Positions 55,718 to 64,000 of a stretch of DNA of 64,000 nucleotides are shown one piece after another. The stretch covers positions 8,246,001 through 8,310,000 of the forward strand of contig LR990067.1 of NCBI GenBank assembly GCA_905147135.1. The letters are read 5' to 3'. The position numbers and the translations under genes were made by a program. This stretch comes from Blastobasis lacticolella. Lineage: Eukaryota; Arthropoda; Insecta; Lepidoptera; Blastobasidae. The notes beneath the pieces are model-generated. The model saw only the letters and a list, made by a program, of their open reading frames with translations. It ran no database searches and was not told the origin of the DNA. How positions within the stretch are numbered: the stretch's first letter is position 1; each line of letters opens with the position of its first letter.

Positions 55718-56190
55718 GCGTCGTTGGCCAAGTGGTTAAGGTGTCCGATTCGTAAGCGAGAGGTATCGGGTTTGAATTTCATTGCGGCCATGTATCAATG
55801 ACTCTTCTCTCGAGTACATTAGTTGAATGCTAACCGATGCTCTACGGTGAGGGATAACATCGCGATGAAACCTGCATATTCAGGCGACTGAATATGCAGG
55901 TTACATATCTTGGCGTTAATGTCCCAGTTGTGCTCTCGCGCAAGAGGGCCCGGGGTCCGCCTTGACCATGATCCAGGATTTGGCAGATCAGTTAATTACA
56001 GTGGAGCGAGTGTATCGCACCTCCGTGGCCCTGCTACCAGGGGAACCTGACCAGATAGGATCATGGTTACACATTCAGTAGCCTGAATATGCAGGTTTGT
56101 TTTCCCTCACCGTAAGATTTTCGGTTTGCATTGGACTAACTAACTAACTAAAGTTGGATACCTTAACCACTCGGCCACCGACGCTCCAAC
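55718..56190. repeat. Two SINE-A copies fused head-out as an inverted pair
   Basis: 55718-55905 is plus strand from GAGCGTCGTTGGCCAAGTGG to GCATATTCAGGCGACTGAAT; 55906-56190 is minus strand ending CTCGGCCACCGACGCTCC. The central GCATATTCAGGCGACTGAATATGC region is itself palindromic. Confidence 0.8.
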
Positions 56191-56470
56191 ATACATTAAT
56201 ATAATATTTGCCATAATTACAGCAGATGTAAAACAAGAGCCAACCGACACATCACTCACAAGGATAACTCGAAAGTCATGAAAGAATTCCGAACCAGAGC
56301 TACTTCTCAACGACTCAGACGTAGACTCTTCCTTGTAACACGAAAATGAACCTTATACCAGCCACATAAAACCCGCCCAATCTACGCATACGTATCTCTA
56401 CGCACAAACAGGTACTTTATCGGTATCAATGATTACTGGGCACTTTCAATAATAAACAGAGCTGCGCCCC
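56191..56470. other. CPH-3 upstream region
   Basis: AT-rich non-repetitive DNA between the SINE pair and the TATA box; no conserved box identified. Confidence 0.5.
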
Positions 56471-56507
56471 TATAAAAGACCCAGTGTGCGAACAAACAGT
56501 ATTCAGT
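56471..56507 (+). promoter_or_regulatory. CPH-3 core promoter: TATA box and initiator
   Basis: TATAAAAG at 56471-56478 and TCAGT at 56503-56507. The TATA-to-initiator distance (34 nt) and the predicted 5' UTR (35 nt) are identical to CPH-1, and the two 5' UTRs are alignable base by base, sharing for example GCAGTCTA and GAAGTGCACGATGAGATT. I do not see the CTGTCAAAA/GCGCGCTTCC box upstream here. Confidence 0.75.
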
Positions 56508-56539
56508 AGCTGTCGCGCAGTCTAACCAAGAAGTGCACG

Positions 56540-59500
56540 ATGAGATTTCTGGTATAAACCCCTTTGCCTTTACAATCAGTGCTTTAAAAAATAACGCCAT
56601 AGATTACTAACAACGTGACGGAATGCATCGTTCGAAATTTAAAAAACCGCGGTAACAAGTGACATTCGCGCGCACGGAGAAGTGACGTTGATTTTTTCTT
56701 AAATGGACAAGGAAGTGTTTTAAACTGCCAGCAACATAACAATGTGTTCCGTTATTTCTTTTTTATTAATATCGTATATTTATAGCGGCAATTAATGTTG
56801 AATACACAATTAAATCATATCATAATAGTCACAAGGCCGCATCGCATACTTGGCTTCGATTATCATAATTTAATATTCAAATTGTTGCATACAAAATTAA
56901 GTTTGCAATCGATCAAATTAAAGTTCTTTGCACGCCTGTGGGAGGGCGTGCAATACAACTGCAAAAATAACATTGCAAGTGTCAACTTGTCAATCATTTA
57001 AACTGATCTACATATTGAACGGAGAGTCCCATTATAATATTTAGAGGAATATGAAGTGATTGATATTATTGTGAACAGTCCGAGCTTGTCTCTTTACAAA
57101 GTATCTATATGTAACTATATAGACAAACTTTGCTTACTTTGTTAAATTTGCTTTGTCCAAGCATATTTATATTTATTTATTATTTTATTGCGAATGTATG
57201 TTATACATTGCTGCACCAATCCAAGCCTATATCATTCAATTGGTAGTTACTGTAAACGGAACCGCAATGGATAGTTATACAGTGAAAAGAACAGCCAGTC
57301 AAGTTGACTAGAAATTACTATCAATGACATTAGTAGTTTTAGGTATTACTTGTCAATATACATGTCAAGAAGCAAAACAAAAATTTATAAAAAAATAAAA
57401 AAAATGATTTAGCAATAAATAACAATTTCAATATGCAGACTACGAGAAGCTCCTTACAAACTCATAAATAATTTCAGTTTCGCCTCCAAATCTTAAAAGT
57501 ATAACCAAAACATTACTGACTGAAAGACTGCATAAATTCGTCGCCTTTGCCAAACCGTTGTCCCCAATTAAAAGAAACAATAGCTTAATGTTCGCCATAC
57601 AAACTCAAATGTTCTCGTCCACTGACTGACAATACAATACAACAGAAGGTCGTTGCTATATGGAGCACGCACAACCACGCATGGTCTACATACTAATGTG
57701 CTTTTAACTTGACATTACTCCCGTTTTGACTTGGTTCAGTTATAAGTGTTGTAAATCATTTGTCGTGTGGTGTCCCGCAGGGTAGCGTATTAGCACCTGA
57801 CTAAACCCTATTGTAAAAACCTTTCCATCCCCTTCTCGAAGAACTGTACGTTGTACTCTCCAGGGAAAACCTACTCGTTTAGTCTGGCCCTAATTTAATA
57901 CAATTCAAAAATTCCCAAATCCAGCATTTCTAATTGCCATTTTTTTACCAAATCGTCAGTTGTGACGAAACGCACGATATACAAACCGACCGAAATTATA
58001 TCTATTAGTAATTACAGTTATTTCCCATTAGCTTTTCTCCATAATAGCGAAGGCAATAAAATAGTGCCGCTAAGTATTTTAAAATAACAAATACAATAAT
58101 TAAAAAACAGACAATGACATGGGATCGTTCAAGAGATATAAATATCAGATGTCTCTTCAGGGACGGAAAACGCATAATCGGTTACACCGACCCTTCATGC
58201 TGCTGATATTCATAGGCGGCGGTGACCACTTTCCATCAGGCGTACGCTTGCCTGCTTGTCTCCATCCATTTCATAAATTCCATCATCATCAAAGCCCATA
58301 ATTACAGTCTACTGACTTTGGGCCTCTCCCACAAAAGGGGAGGTTATTACCATAATCTCCACGCTTGGCAAGCGGGTTGATTATGGTAATAAGATCGCAG
58401 TGTTGTAAATATAACAATGGAAAACAGTTTTACAGTCTACGGAGACTCTAGATATTTTGTCTCGAAAACATTAGTCGCCTCGTACGACATCCCCCAGTGT
58501 AAAGGGTTGGCACTATTCTTCTCTGCCGTACACCACAAGGCCAATTCCATGAGCAAAAAAAGGAAGACCGTTTACATCGTCTTGACATATAATCACGTCT
58601 TCATTACATCCACCACTTTTAGGTCAATGTCATCACTGTTGTTAAGACATGTAATAGAGGCACAAGAAAGGATAAAGTGCTCGATTAGTATTCATAGTGG
58701 CCCGTTAAGTTTTAACTGGGGAAAATGTACGGTGAGGAATTCTTTTCTCACGAATCTAGAGCAAAAAAGGCTTTTGGGGTTAAAAATGGGCCCATAATGG
58801 GTTTCGAACTGTGTTAATGTCTGTTTTGTGTTACAAGACCTTGCTTATAGAAATTTTGTATCGCTGACGCCTTCGGAGAGATGTTGGCTCTCAATGTTCT
58901 ATATTCCCCCACCGCGCTCTCTGTCGACAGTGGGATAAATTTCATCCACATCATCTATGAGGCCTGGTACCCAACTAACGTACAGGCATTGCGAGCCTTT
59001 TAACTGCGCACGCGCAAGATGAATTATCTCCCTTCCGAAGTCGTTGTACTTCAAATTGGAGTTTTCAAAAAGCATATCTCAAAGGACAGCTTCGCAACTC
59101 TCCCCTTAGATCTCAGATGTCCTGGAAGAAGGTAGTAATTTCCCATCAGGTTGACCGTGTCCCTGTCTAGCCAATAAAAACCCAAACCCACACCCCGGCG
59201 TCCATAGGGACAGGCAGAGACTCGTGTGCCACAAGCTACGGTCCTGTACTGACACCCAAAATATAGATGAATTAATAACAAATAGAGCCACTACTTTTGT
59301 CTAGTGTCATAATCCCTAATTTCCAAACCAAATAACTACAATAAAAAGTGGCGTTTACATAAACACCGTTTAACTTCAGTTTCAAAACGACGCGTGCGCC
59401 GGTGTTTCGACAAAACTAACTCATCCTTAGCTAATCATCCAAATTAACACTGACGTTTGTAAATTGGTTTTTTGCAATACTAATTCAGGGGTGCGTGCCG

Positions 59501-61561
59501 CCGTTTTGTGTCGTGAGTGTAGTTTTATGGATTATGTACCGTATCGTATATGACAGCAGACAAACAGGCAAGCGTACGCCTGATGGAAAGTGGTCACCGC
59601 CGCCTATGGACATCAGCAACACCAGGGGCGCTACCAATGCGTTGCCCGCCTCTAAAGAGATCTCTTATATACCTCTCTAATATATTTTATTCAATGATGA
59701 TAATCATCTTGTAGTTAATGTCCCGGTGTTACTCTCGCACACGACGACCCGGGATCCGCCTTGATCATTATCCAGGATTTGGCAGATAAGATAATTATAG
59801 GGGACCCTGACCAGATTGGATCATGGTTACAAATTCAGTTGCCTGAATTCGCAGGTTTAAAAACGATGTTTTCCCTCACCGTAAGAGCATCGGTTAGAAT
59901 TGAACTAATGTACATAATTCAGAAAAGAGCCATTGGTACATGGCCGCAGCGGGATTCGAACCCGGTACCTCTCGTTTACGAGTTGGATACTCAACCGCCC
60001 GGCTACAATTAAAACTAACAAATAATTACTGATTAATATGCGTGAACAGATCCGTGAAATTCGCGGGCTGTCTTGTTTGTTTTTCACACGCCTTCACAGC
60101 AATAATTAGCCTTGCGTCTATTAAGACATTAGTCTGCAATTTCTTCGCGGATTTTTAATTTGCGAAGTCCGTGAAGGATTCGCAAATACAGTATCTAAAC
60201 CTTTTCTCACATAAATTTTCTATGTTTGTTAATAAACGCGATAAGTAACCCGTGCATGAATTCACATAATGTTCTTTTGTTTTGACGGATAGACGAGGTA
60301 TGTCAAACTGGTTTGTTTACATCCATGCAAAATTGATCCGAGACAAACTACACCTAAGGTCTTCAATAAACAACCTTCACCCTCCCAAACATATCCACCC
60401 CCTAACACCCCCCCTCTTCCCCCCCAGTTCGCCTTCGCCGCCGTCCTCGGCTATGCCTCCGCGGGTCTGATCTCGCCGCTGGTGTACGGCGTCAACCCCG
60501 GTGACGCGCAGGCCGCCGCCATCGACGCCACCGTCGTGGCGACCGACACCGCGCGCGCCTACGGCGAGAACCACGCCCGCGCCAACGAGGCCGCCATCTT
60601 GGCTAACACCGAGGCCGTGAGACAGGTAATAGTCAGCTTTTTTAAGCAATTTGCTAAGGTCAAAGACATAGGCTCCAGTCGAAAAACTGAAGTGGCAATG
60701 AGCAGACCACGCTCGCAGAACCGATGACCGATGGGGCGGCAAGGTTCTGGAGCCGCGACGATGGGACGACATCGTGAAGGTGGCCTTACATCCTTATGCC
60801 GATGGATGCAAGAGGCACAGAGTAGATCGGTGTGGAAGGAGTGAACGGAGACTTATGTCTGTGGGTCTGATCTCGCCGCTGGTGTAAAGCCCAAATGTTT
60901 CATTTGGGCCTTAACTTCAACCCTGACACCCCCGACCATAATGTGGGTATCAATGTGGACGCTTCCAAAAGACCGGGGAAGAAGAGGGCCTCGATTTTCT
61001 CCAGCGCCACCTTCACACCCAGTAACTTGATCCTTCGCGCGACTAGAGTCCCACCCGCAGAGTCCAGCTGTGCCGCCCCACTGTAGGTTTTGCACCGGAG
61101 CGTGACAAAGGTGTCATCCACATAGCAGATGACATCCATACCGACCCCTACACTAAACTAACGCAGGCAACGTCTCTATCCCTCGTCTTTTTAGCGTTTC
61201 AACGACAAACACTTATAATGTAGCGGCCCAAAACTTACGTCTATATCCTACTCAAACCCTAACCCTTCACAACCACCAGGTCGCTGAGACCAGCCGCGAC
61301 ATCCACGAGAACCAGTACTGGAACGGCGTTGCCGCTTCCCAGAACGTGGTCGCCGCCGCCCAGTCCCAGCAAGCCGCTCTGAGCGGTGCTGCTGCTGCCG
61401 TCCGCGCCGCCCAAGTCGGACACCTCGGTGTCGCCCCTCTCGGATACGCCTCCTTGGGAGTCGCCCCCCTCGGCTATGGAGCGCCCCTTGGCTACGGAGC
61501 GCAACTTGGCTACGGAGCGCAACTGGGCTACGGCGCGCCCCTCGGCTATCGCGCTTGGTAA
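56540..61561 (+). CDS. CPH-3: short Gly/Ala/Tyr-rich cuticular protein, 3 exons, 163 aa
   Basis: Exons are 56540-56551 (MRFL), 60428-60625 and 61280-61561. Introns are 3876 bp (donor GTATAA, acceptor CCCCCCAG) and 654 bp (donor GTAATA, acceptor CCACCAG), both phase 0. The joined protein starts MRFLFAFAAVLGYASA, a signal peptide likely cleaved before Gly17. The core is NPGDAQAAAIDATV (27-40), then NQYWNGVAA (81-89) and AALSGAAAAVRAA (102-114). The C-terminal part is a run of GVAPLGYGAPLGYGAQ-type repeats ending YRAW. This is the most canonical CPH-type layout of the three. Exons 2 and 3 are GC-rich; the second intron, absent from CPH-1 at the same position, contains reverse-transcriptase debris. 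Role as a structural cuticle component is family knowledge. Splice choices come from consensus sites and frame continuity; RNA data would confirm them. Confidence 0.88.
57763..57875. repeat. Rep-C scrap (+) and LINE-G scrap (-) in CPH-3 intron 1
   Basis: GTGTGGTGTCCCGCAGGGTA, then CGAAGAACTGTACGTTGTAC with TCTCCAGGGAAAACC. Confidence 0.5.
58112..58543. repeat. LINE-E scrap (+) and Rep-C (-) in CPH-3 intron 1
   Basis: 58112-58262 (GACATGGGATCGTTCAAGAG, GGCGGCGGTGACCACTTTCC). 58280-58543 from ATCATCATCAAAGCCCATAA to GTACACCACAAGGCC, with a 20-bp duplication near 58376-58392. Confidence 0.7.
59549..60005 (-). repeat. LINE-E 3' end and SINE-A in CPH-3 intron 1
   Basis: 59549-59690 (GACAGCAGACAAACAGGCAA to GAGATCTCTTATATACCTC); 59705-60005 SINE-A in reverse to CAACCGCCCGGC. 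Confidence 0.75.
60682..60860 (+). repeat. LINE-D coding-end fragment
   Basis: Reads like LKWQ...R.SQNR.TDGAARFWSRDDGTTS..VAL..WMQEAQS, the degenerate C-terminal end of an RTE-like polyprotein, with frameshifts. Inserted in CPH-3 intron 2. Confidence 0.55.
60887..61141 (-). pseudogene. Non-LTR reverse-transcriptase fragment with YVDD catalytic box
   Basis: The minus strand reads ...DVICYVDDTFVTLRCKT... followed by GVKVALEKIEALFF, the palm-domain order (catalytic [YF]xDD, then an L-x-LNxxKTE-like segment) of a Jockey/R1-group LINE. The frame is open for about 80 codons, then continues in another frame (KAQMKHLGF), so it is broken and only a small piece of the domain. It sits antisense in CPH-3 intron 2. 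Confidence 0.75.
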
Positions 61562-61572
61562 ATAACGAAGTT

Positions 61573-61609
61573 GAAAAGTAACCGTTATATCTTATAACGG
61601 TTACTTTTC
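61573..61609 (+). other. Perfect 17-bp hairpin in the CPH-3 3' UTR
   Basis: Arms 61573-61589 and 61593-61609 are exact reverse complements with a 3-nt loop (TCT). It begins 12 nt after the stop codon. In RNA it would form a very stable stem. No match to a named regulatory structure is claimed. Confidence 0.85.
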
Positions 61610-61875
61610 CATACTACGTTGTTTAGGTTTACTGGTTCGGGGATTCCGTTTGCTTTTTAAATGTTGTTTTTATAAGATTTAAATGCGAACGGGTTCCCGA
61701 ATGTGTGTGGCTGTGGTTGGCAACACTGGGGGCGGAAACGACGTCAGTGTTGCCAGTGGCGGCGCGAAAAGTTGCCATCTCACCGGCCTTTTTTTGGATA
61801 AAGAACACAAAGAACCCGCTAATGCTCAACGTTTAAACAGATAACAAATGGTCTCGATATGTAACTCTCTTTGTA

Positions 61876-61928
61876 AATAAATAAGTGAATGAATCTTATT
61901 TTTATGTCACTGCCAAAGTGTAAATAAA
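61876..61928 (+). terminator. CPH-3 candidate poly(A) signals
   Basis: AATAAA occurs at 61876-61881 and again at 61923-61928, about 315 and 362 nt after the stop. A 3' UTR of roughly 340-390 nt would result; which one is used cannot be told. Confidence 0.5.
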
Positions 61929-62288
61929 CACAGTTTACAAAAGAATGCTTTATGATTTTTATTTTTTCTCCTTTTAGGTCTTCTAGATACAAAATTAAAC
62001 AAAAATCTGATCAAATTTTGAATCATAAGGTATATTTAATGAAGCCCATGTATACCTAAGTACACATGCTGATTCTCATTGCACTTGAATACACTACAAT
62101 ACACATAGTCAGTTACTACATTACAATATGGGTTAGGTTAGATCATACTCATAGCCACACCCACGTAAATGTAGTAATCAGTTAACTTAAACAAAGGAAA
62201 ACCTAGTTTAGTAACAGAACCAGTTAGCGATAGAACTAGCTGCTGTGAATTCCTAACATTCAACGAAACCTAGATAAGGCTAACTAGA
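61929..62288. other. Downstream flank of CPH-3
   Basis: AT-rich, no repeat or gene recognised. Confidence 0.4.
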
Positions 62289-62765
62289 TTTTGGCGTTAA
62301 TGTCCCGGTTGTGCTCTCGCGATCGGGGGCCCGGGGTCCGGCTTCACCATGATCCAAGGTTTGGCGATCAGGTAATTACAGTGGAGCGACTGCCATCTGA
62401 CCTAAGTGACTCTGCTACCAGGGGAGCCTAACCAGATTGAATCATGGTAACATATTCAGCCTGAATGTTCAGGTGTGATTAACATCCATCTCACGGCTAT
62501 AGTATAGGATTTTTTAAATGTTATCCGTCAGACATACAGGCATGCGGGCCACCTGATGGAAAGTAGTCACCGCCGCCTATGGACATCAGCGACACCAATG
62601 CGTTGGCCGCCTCTGAAGAGACCTCTAATATACTTCTTGAACGATCACATGTCATAATCCAAAGGAAACACTGTGGCTGGGAGTGATCCGAATCGTACGA
62701 GCGAGAAACGTTTTTTCAAACCTTCGCGTGGTGACCAACTGAGGGTCTACGTAGTGGGGATGAGT
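62289..62765 (-). repeat. SINE-A fragment and LINE-E coding end
   Basis: 62289-62478 is SINE-A in reverse, truncated. 62515-62765 is LINE-E (TCCGTCAGACATACAGGCAT to GACCAACTGAGGGTCTACGT). Confidence 0.75.
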
Positions 62766-62891
62766 ACCCAGCCCACGGCGCCCACGGCGGATTATTCAAA
62801 TAGAGCTAATTTAGTATTTCTTTAATAATTTGTCAATCATCACTAACCATGAGATGAGATGTGCGATCAAATGTTTGTAGTACACAACTTA

Positions 62892-63145
62892 ATATGAGTG
62901 GTTCAGCTGGTTAACATGCCAGTCACCACGCAGAGGCCCTGGGTTCGATTCCCGGCCGAGCAGAAATTGAAATGATAAATTTTACTTTCGGTTACGGGTC
63001 TGGGTGTAGTACGTATTTAAAAAAAACTATACTATAAGTAGTTTATCAGTTATCTAACACCCATAACGCAAGCTCTGCTTACGTTGGGGCTAGATGGCGC
63101 TGTCTGAATTTGTCCAATGATATTTATTTATTTATTTAATATGCT
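62892..63145 (+). repeat. SINE-B
   Basis: ATGAGTGGTTCAGCTGGTTA, box B GGTTCGATTCCC, to GATGGCGCTGTCTGAATTTG and TTTATTTATTTATTT. Confidence 0.8.
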
Positions 63146-64000
63146 GCTGTGTGTACAAACCAGAAATCAATAAGGCCAACCTGACAACGGTCGTATCATA
63201 ATTAACTTAAAAGGTATTATTTACCATAATAGATCGCGGAGTAAATTGTCATGCTTTGGAGTGGGCGTTGGTTTCTAAACATACTGGTCAGAGTATCGTC
63301 GATCTAGATTCTAGATTTTATTATAGGTATGCAAGCCAGGCATTGCCTTGTGGGACGCCTGTGTGGTGTTCAAGGCGACAATTGATCTATGATCCGACAA
63401 CAGTAATATCTTCCCTCATCTGTTAATTAGAAAAATCGTTCATTATACGTGAGAATATGAGTCAAATGAGAAAAAAATATGGGTTGTCTGACTCTGACCT
63501 TGGTCCAACTATGGGGTTGCCATCGAGCTACCTGGCTATCTACCCTCATCTGTCATTTCATTGAGTTATATTTTGAAGAAAGGCACTTTTTCCCCTATTC
63601 AAAAATATATAAGCAAGCAAAATATAAAAGCAAAGTAAGCTTTGCTTACTTTGGGGCTAGATGGCGCTGTGTGAATTTGTCCACTTTTTTTTTAATATGG
63701 TTATCAAGGCAAAACTTTTTATCAATGAATATTCATAAGAAAATTATTTAAATTATTATTATTAATGATCAGGGTGAGAGTAGGCAACCCATATTTTCTT
63801 TCTTAAGTCATTAGTATTATAGTAAGTTGTTTTGAAAGAGAGACAAAAAATTATTAAACGATACACTCCTTAGTTTTTTCACCGATTCTGATATGGTTTC
63901 ATTGGTGGTATTCATCACCATCACCATCATCATCATCCTAGCGGTCAATCCCGGCTTCCCCACTCCCACTCTTTCTCTTTCCCTGTTTCACCCTCCACTT
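63146..64000. other. Right end of window: AT-rich with a SINE-B tail
   Basis: 63632-63685 is a SINE-B 3' scrap (GCTTTGCTTACTTTGGGGCT). 63910-63937 is an ATC microsatellite followed by a C/T-rich stretch at the window edge. No gene supported. Confidence 0.5.

Larger units (their letters stand above)
56552..60427 (+). other. CPH-3 intron 1 (3876 bp) with transposon fragments
   Basis: Holds a SINE-B tail (57121-57180), a Rep-C 5' scrap (57763-57800), a LINE-G scrap on the minus strand (57812-57875), LINE-E pieces (58112-58262 +, 59549-59690 -), a Rep-C copy (58280-58543 -) and a SINE-A copy (59705-60005 -). The stretches 56600-57120, 57181-57760, 58544-59548 and 60006-60400 are AT-rich with no recognised feature. 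The acceptor is preceded by a C-rich tract. Confidence 0.8.
60626..61279 (+). other. CPH-3 intron 2 (654 bp), built mostly of LINE fragments
   Basis: From left: about 55 bp of unique DNA, a LINE-D coding fragment (about 60682-60860, +), a 24-nt copy of exon 2 (60863-60886), a reverse-transcriptase fragment (60887-61141, -) and about 130 bp of AT-rich DNA to the acceptor. CPH-1 lacks this intron. Confidence 0.8.

Noticed and set aside
61346..61561. Independent small gene starting at an internal GTG in CPH-3 exon 3
   Set aside because: The frame continues upstream to the splice acceptor at 61279 and joins exon 2 in phase; it is the last CPH-3 exon.

Overview
The window is eukaryotic and reads as lepidopteran (moth or butterfly) genomic DNA. 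It is AT-rich, crowded with degenerate short interspersed elements and 3' ends of non-LTR retrotransposons, and its only convincing genes are three intron-containing cuticular-protein genes, all on the + strand. Assignment to Lepidoptera is inferred from the cuticular protein type (MRFL signal peptide, a DAQAAAID-like core, GYAAP/GYGAP repeats) and from the style of the repeats (SINEs and LINE tails ending in GATGAT runs, many CPH-type introns).

Genes. CPH-1 (19273-20146, two exons, 248 aa), CPH-2 (35307-38902, two exons, 297 aa) and CPH-3 (56540-61561, three exons, 163 aa) form a spaced tandem cluster. Each has a first coding exon of only four codons (Met-Arg-Phe-Leu) cut by a phase-0 intron after Leu4, so open-reading-frame scans miss the true start. 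Each has a TATA box exactly 34 nt upstream of the A of a TCAGT initiator. CPH-1 and CPH-3 are GC-rich and end in GYAAP or GYGAP repeats. CPH-2 keeps the core but has a charged Lys/Glu-rich and Pro/Ile-rich body. The products are presumably secreted structural components of the cuticle.

Layout. 1-19 kb: repeats, including a three-level nest at 10.4-14.2 kb in which an 88-bp tandem array of a LINE 3' end is interrupted by a foldback element, itself interrupted by a hAT-type element and two tandem Helitron-like elements. 19-20.3 kb: CPH-1. 20.3-35.1 kb: unique AT-rich DNA, SINEs, a 5S rRNA-derived SINE and a 317-bp CA/CG-rich purine-pyrimidine tract. 35.1-38.9 kb: CPH-2, whose intron holds a LINE fragment split by a MITE. 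39-56.4 kb: repeats, with a 590-bp minisatellite of 16-bp units at 46 kb. 56.4-61.9 kb: CPH-3, with LINE debris in both introns and a perfect 17-bp hairpin just after the stop. 62-64 kb: more SINE and LINE fragments.

Repeat family names used here are local labels: SINE-A (tRNA-type head, box B like GGTTCGAATCC, ends GCCAAGATGAT), SINE-B (starts GACGACCTGAGTGGTTCAG, ends in a TTTATTTA tail), Rep-C (starts GCCGTGTGGTGTCCGGCAG, ends GGGCTGTGATGATGA), LINE-D (RTE-like C-terminal coding end), LINE-E, LINE-F and LINE-G (3' ends coding a W-N-x-LP motif), SINE-5S (5S rRNA-derived). Boundaries of degenerate copies are good to roughly 10-20 bp; boundaries of elements with target-site duplications are exact.
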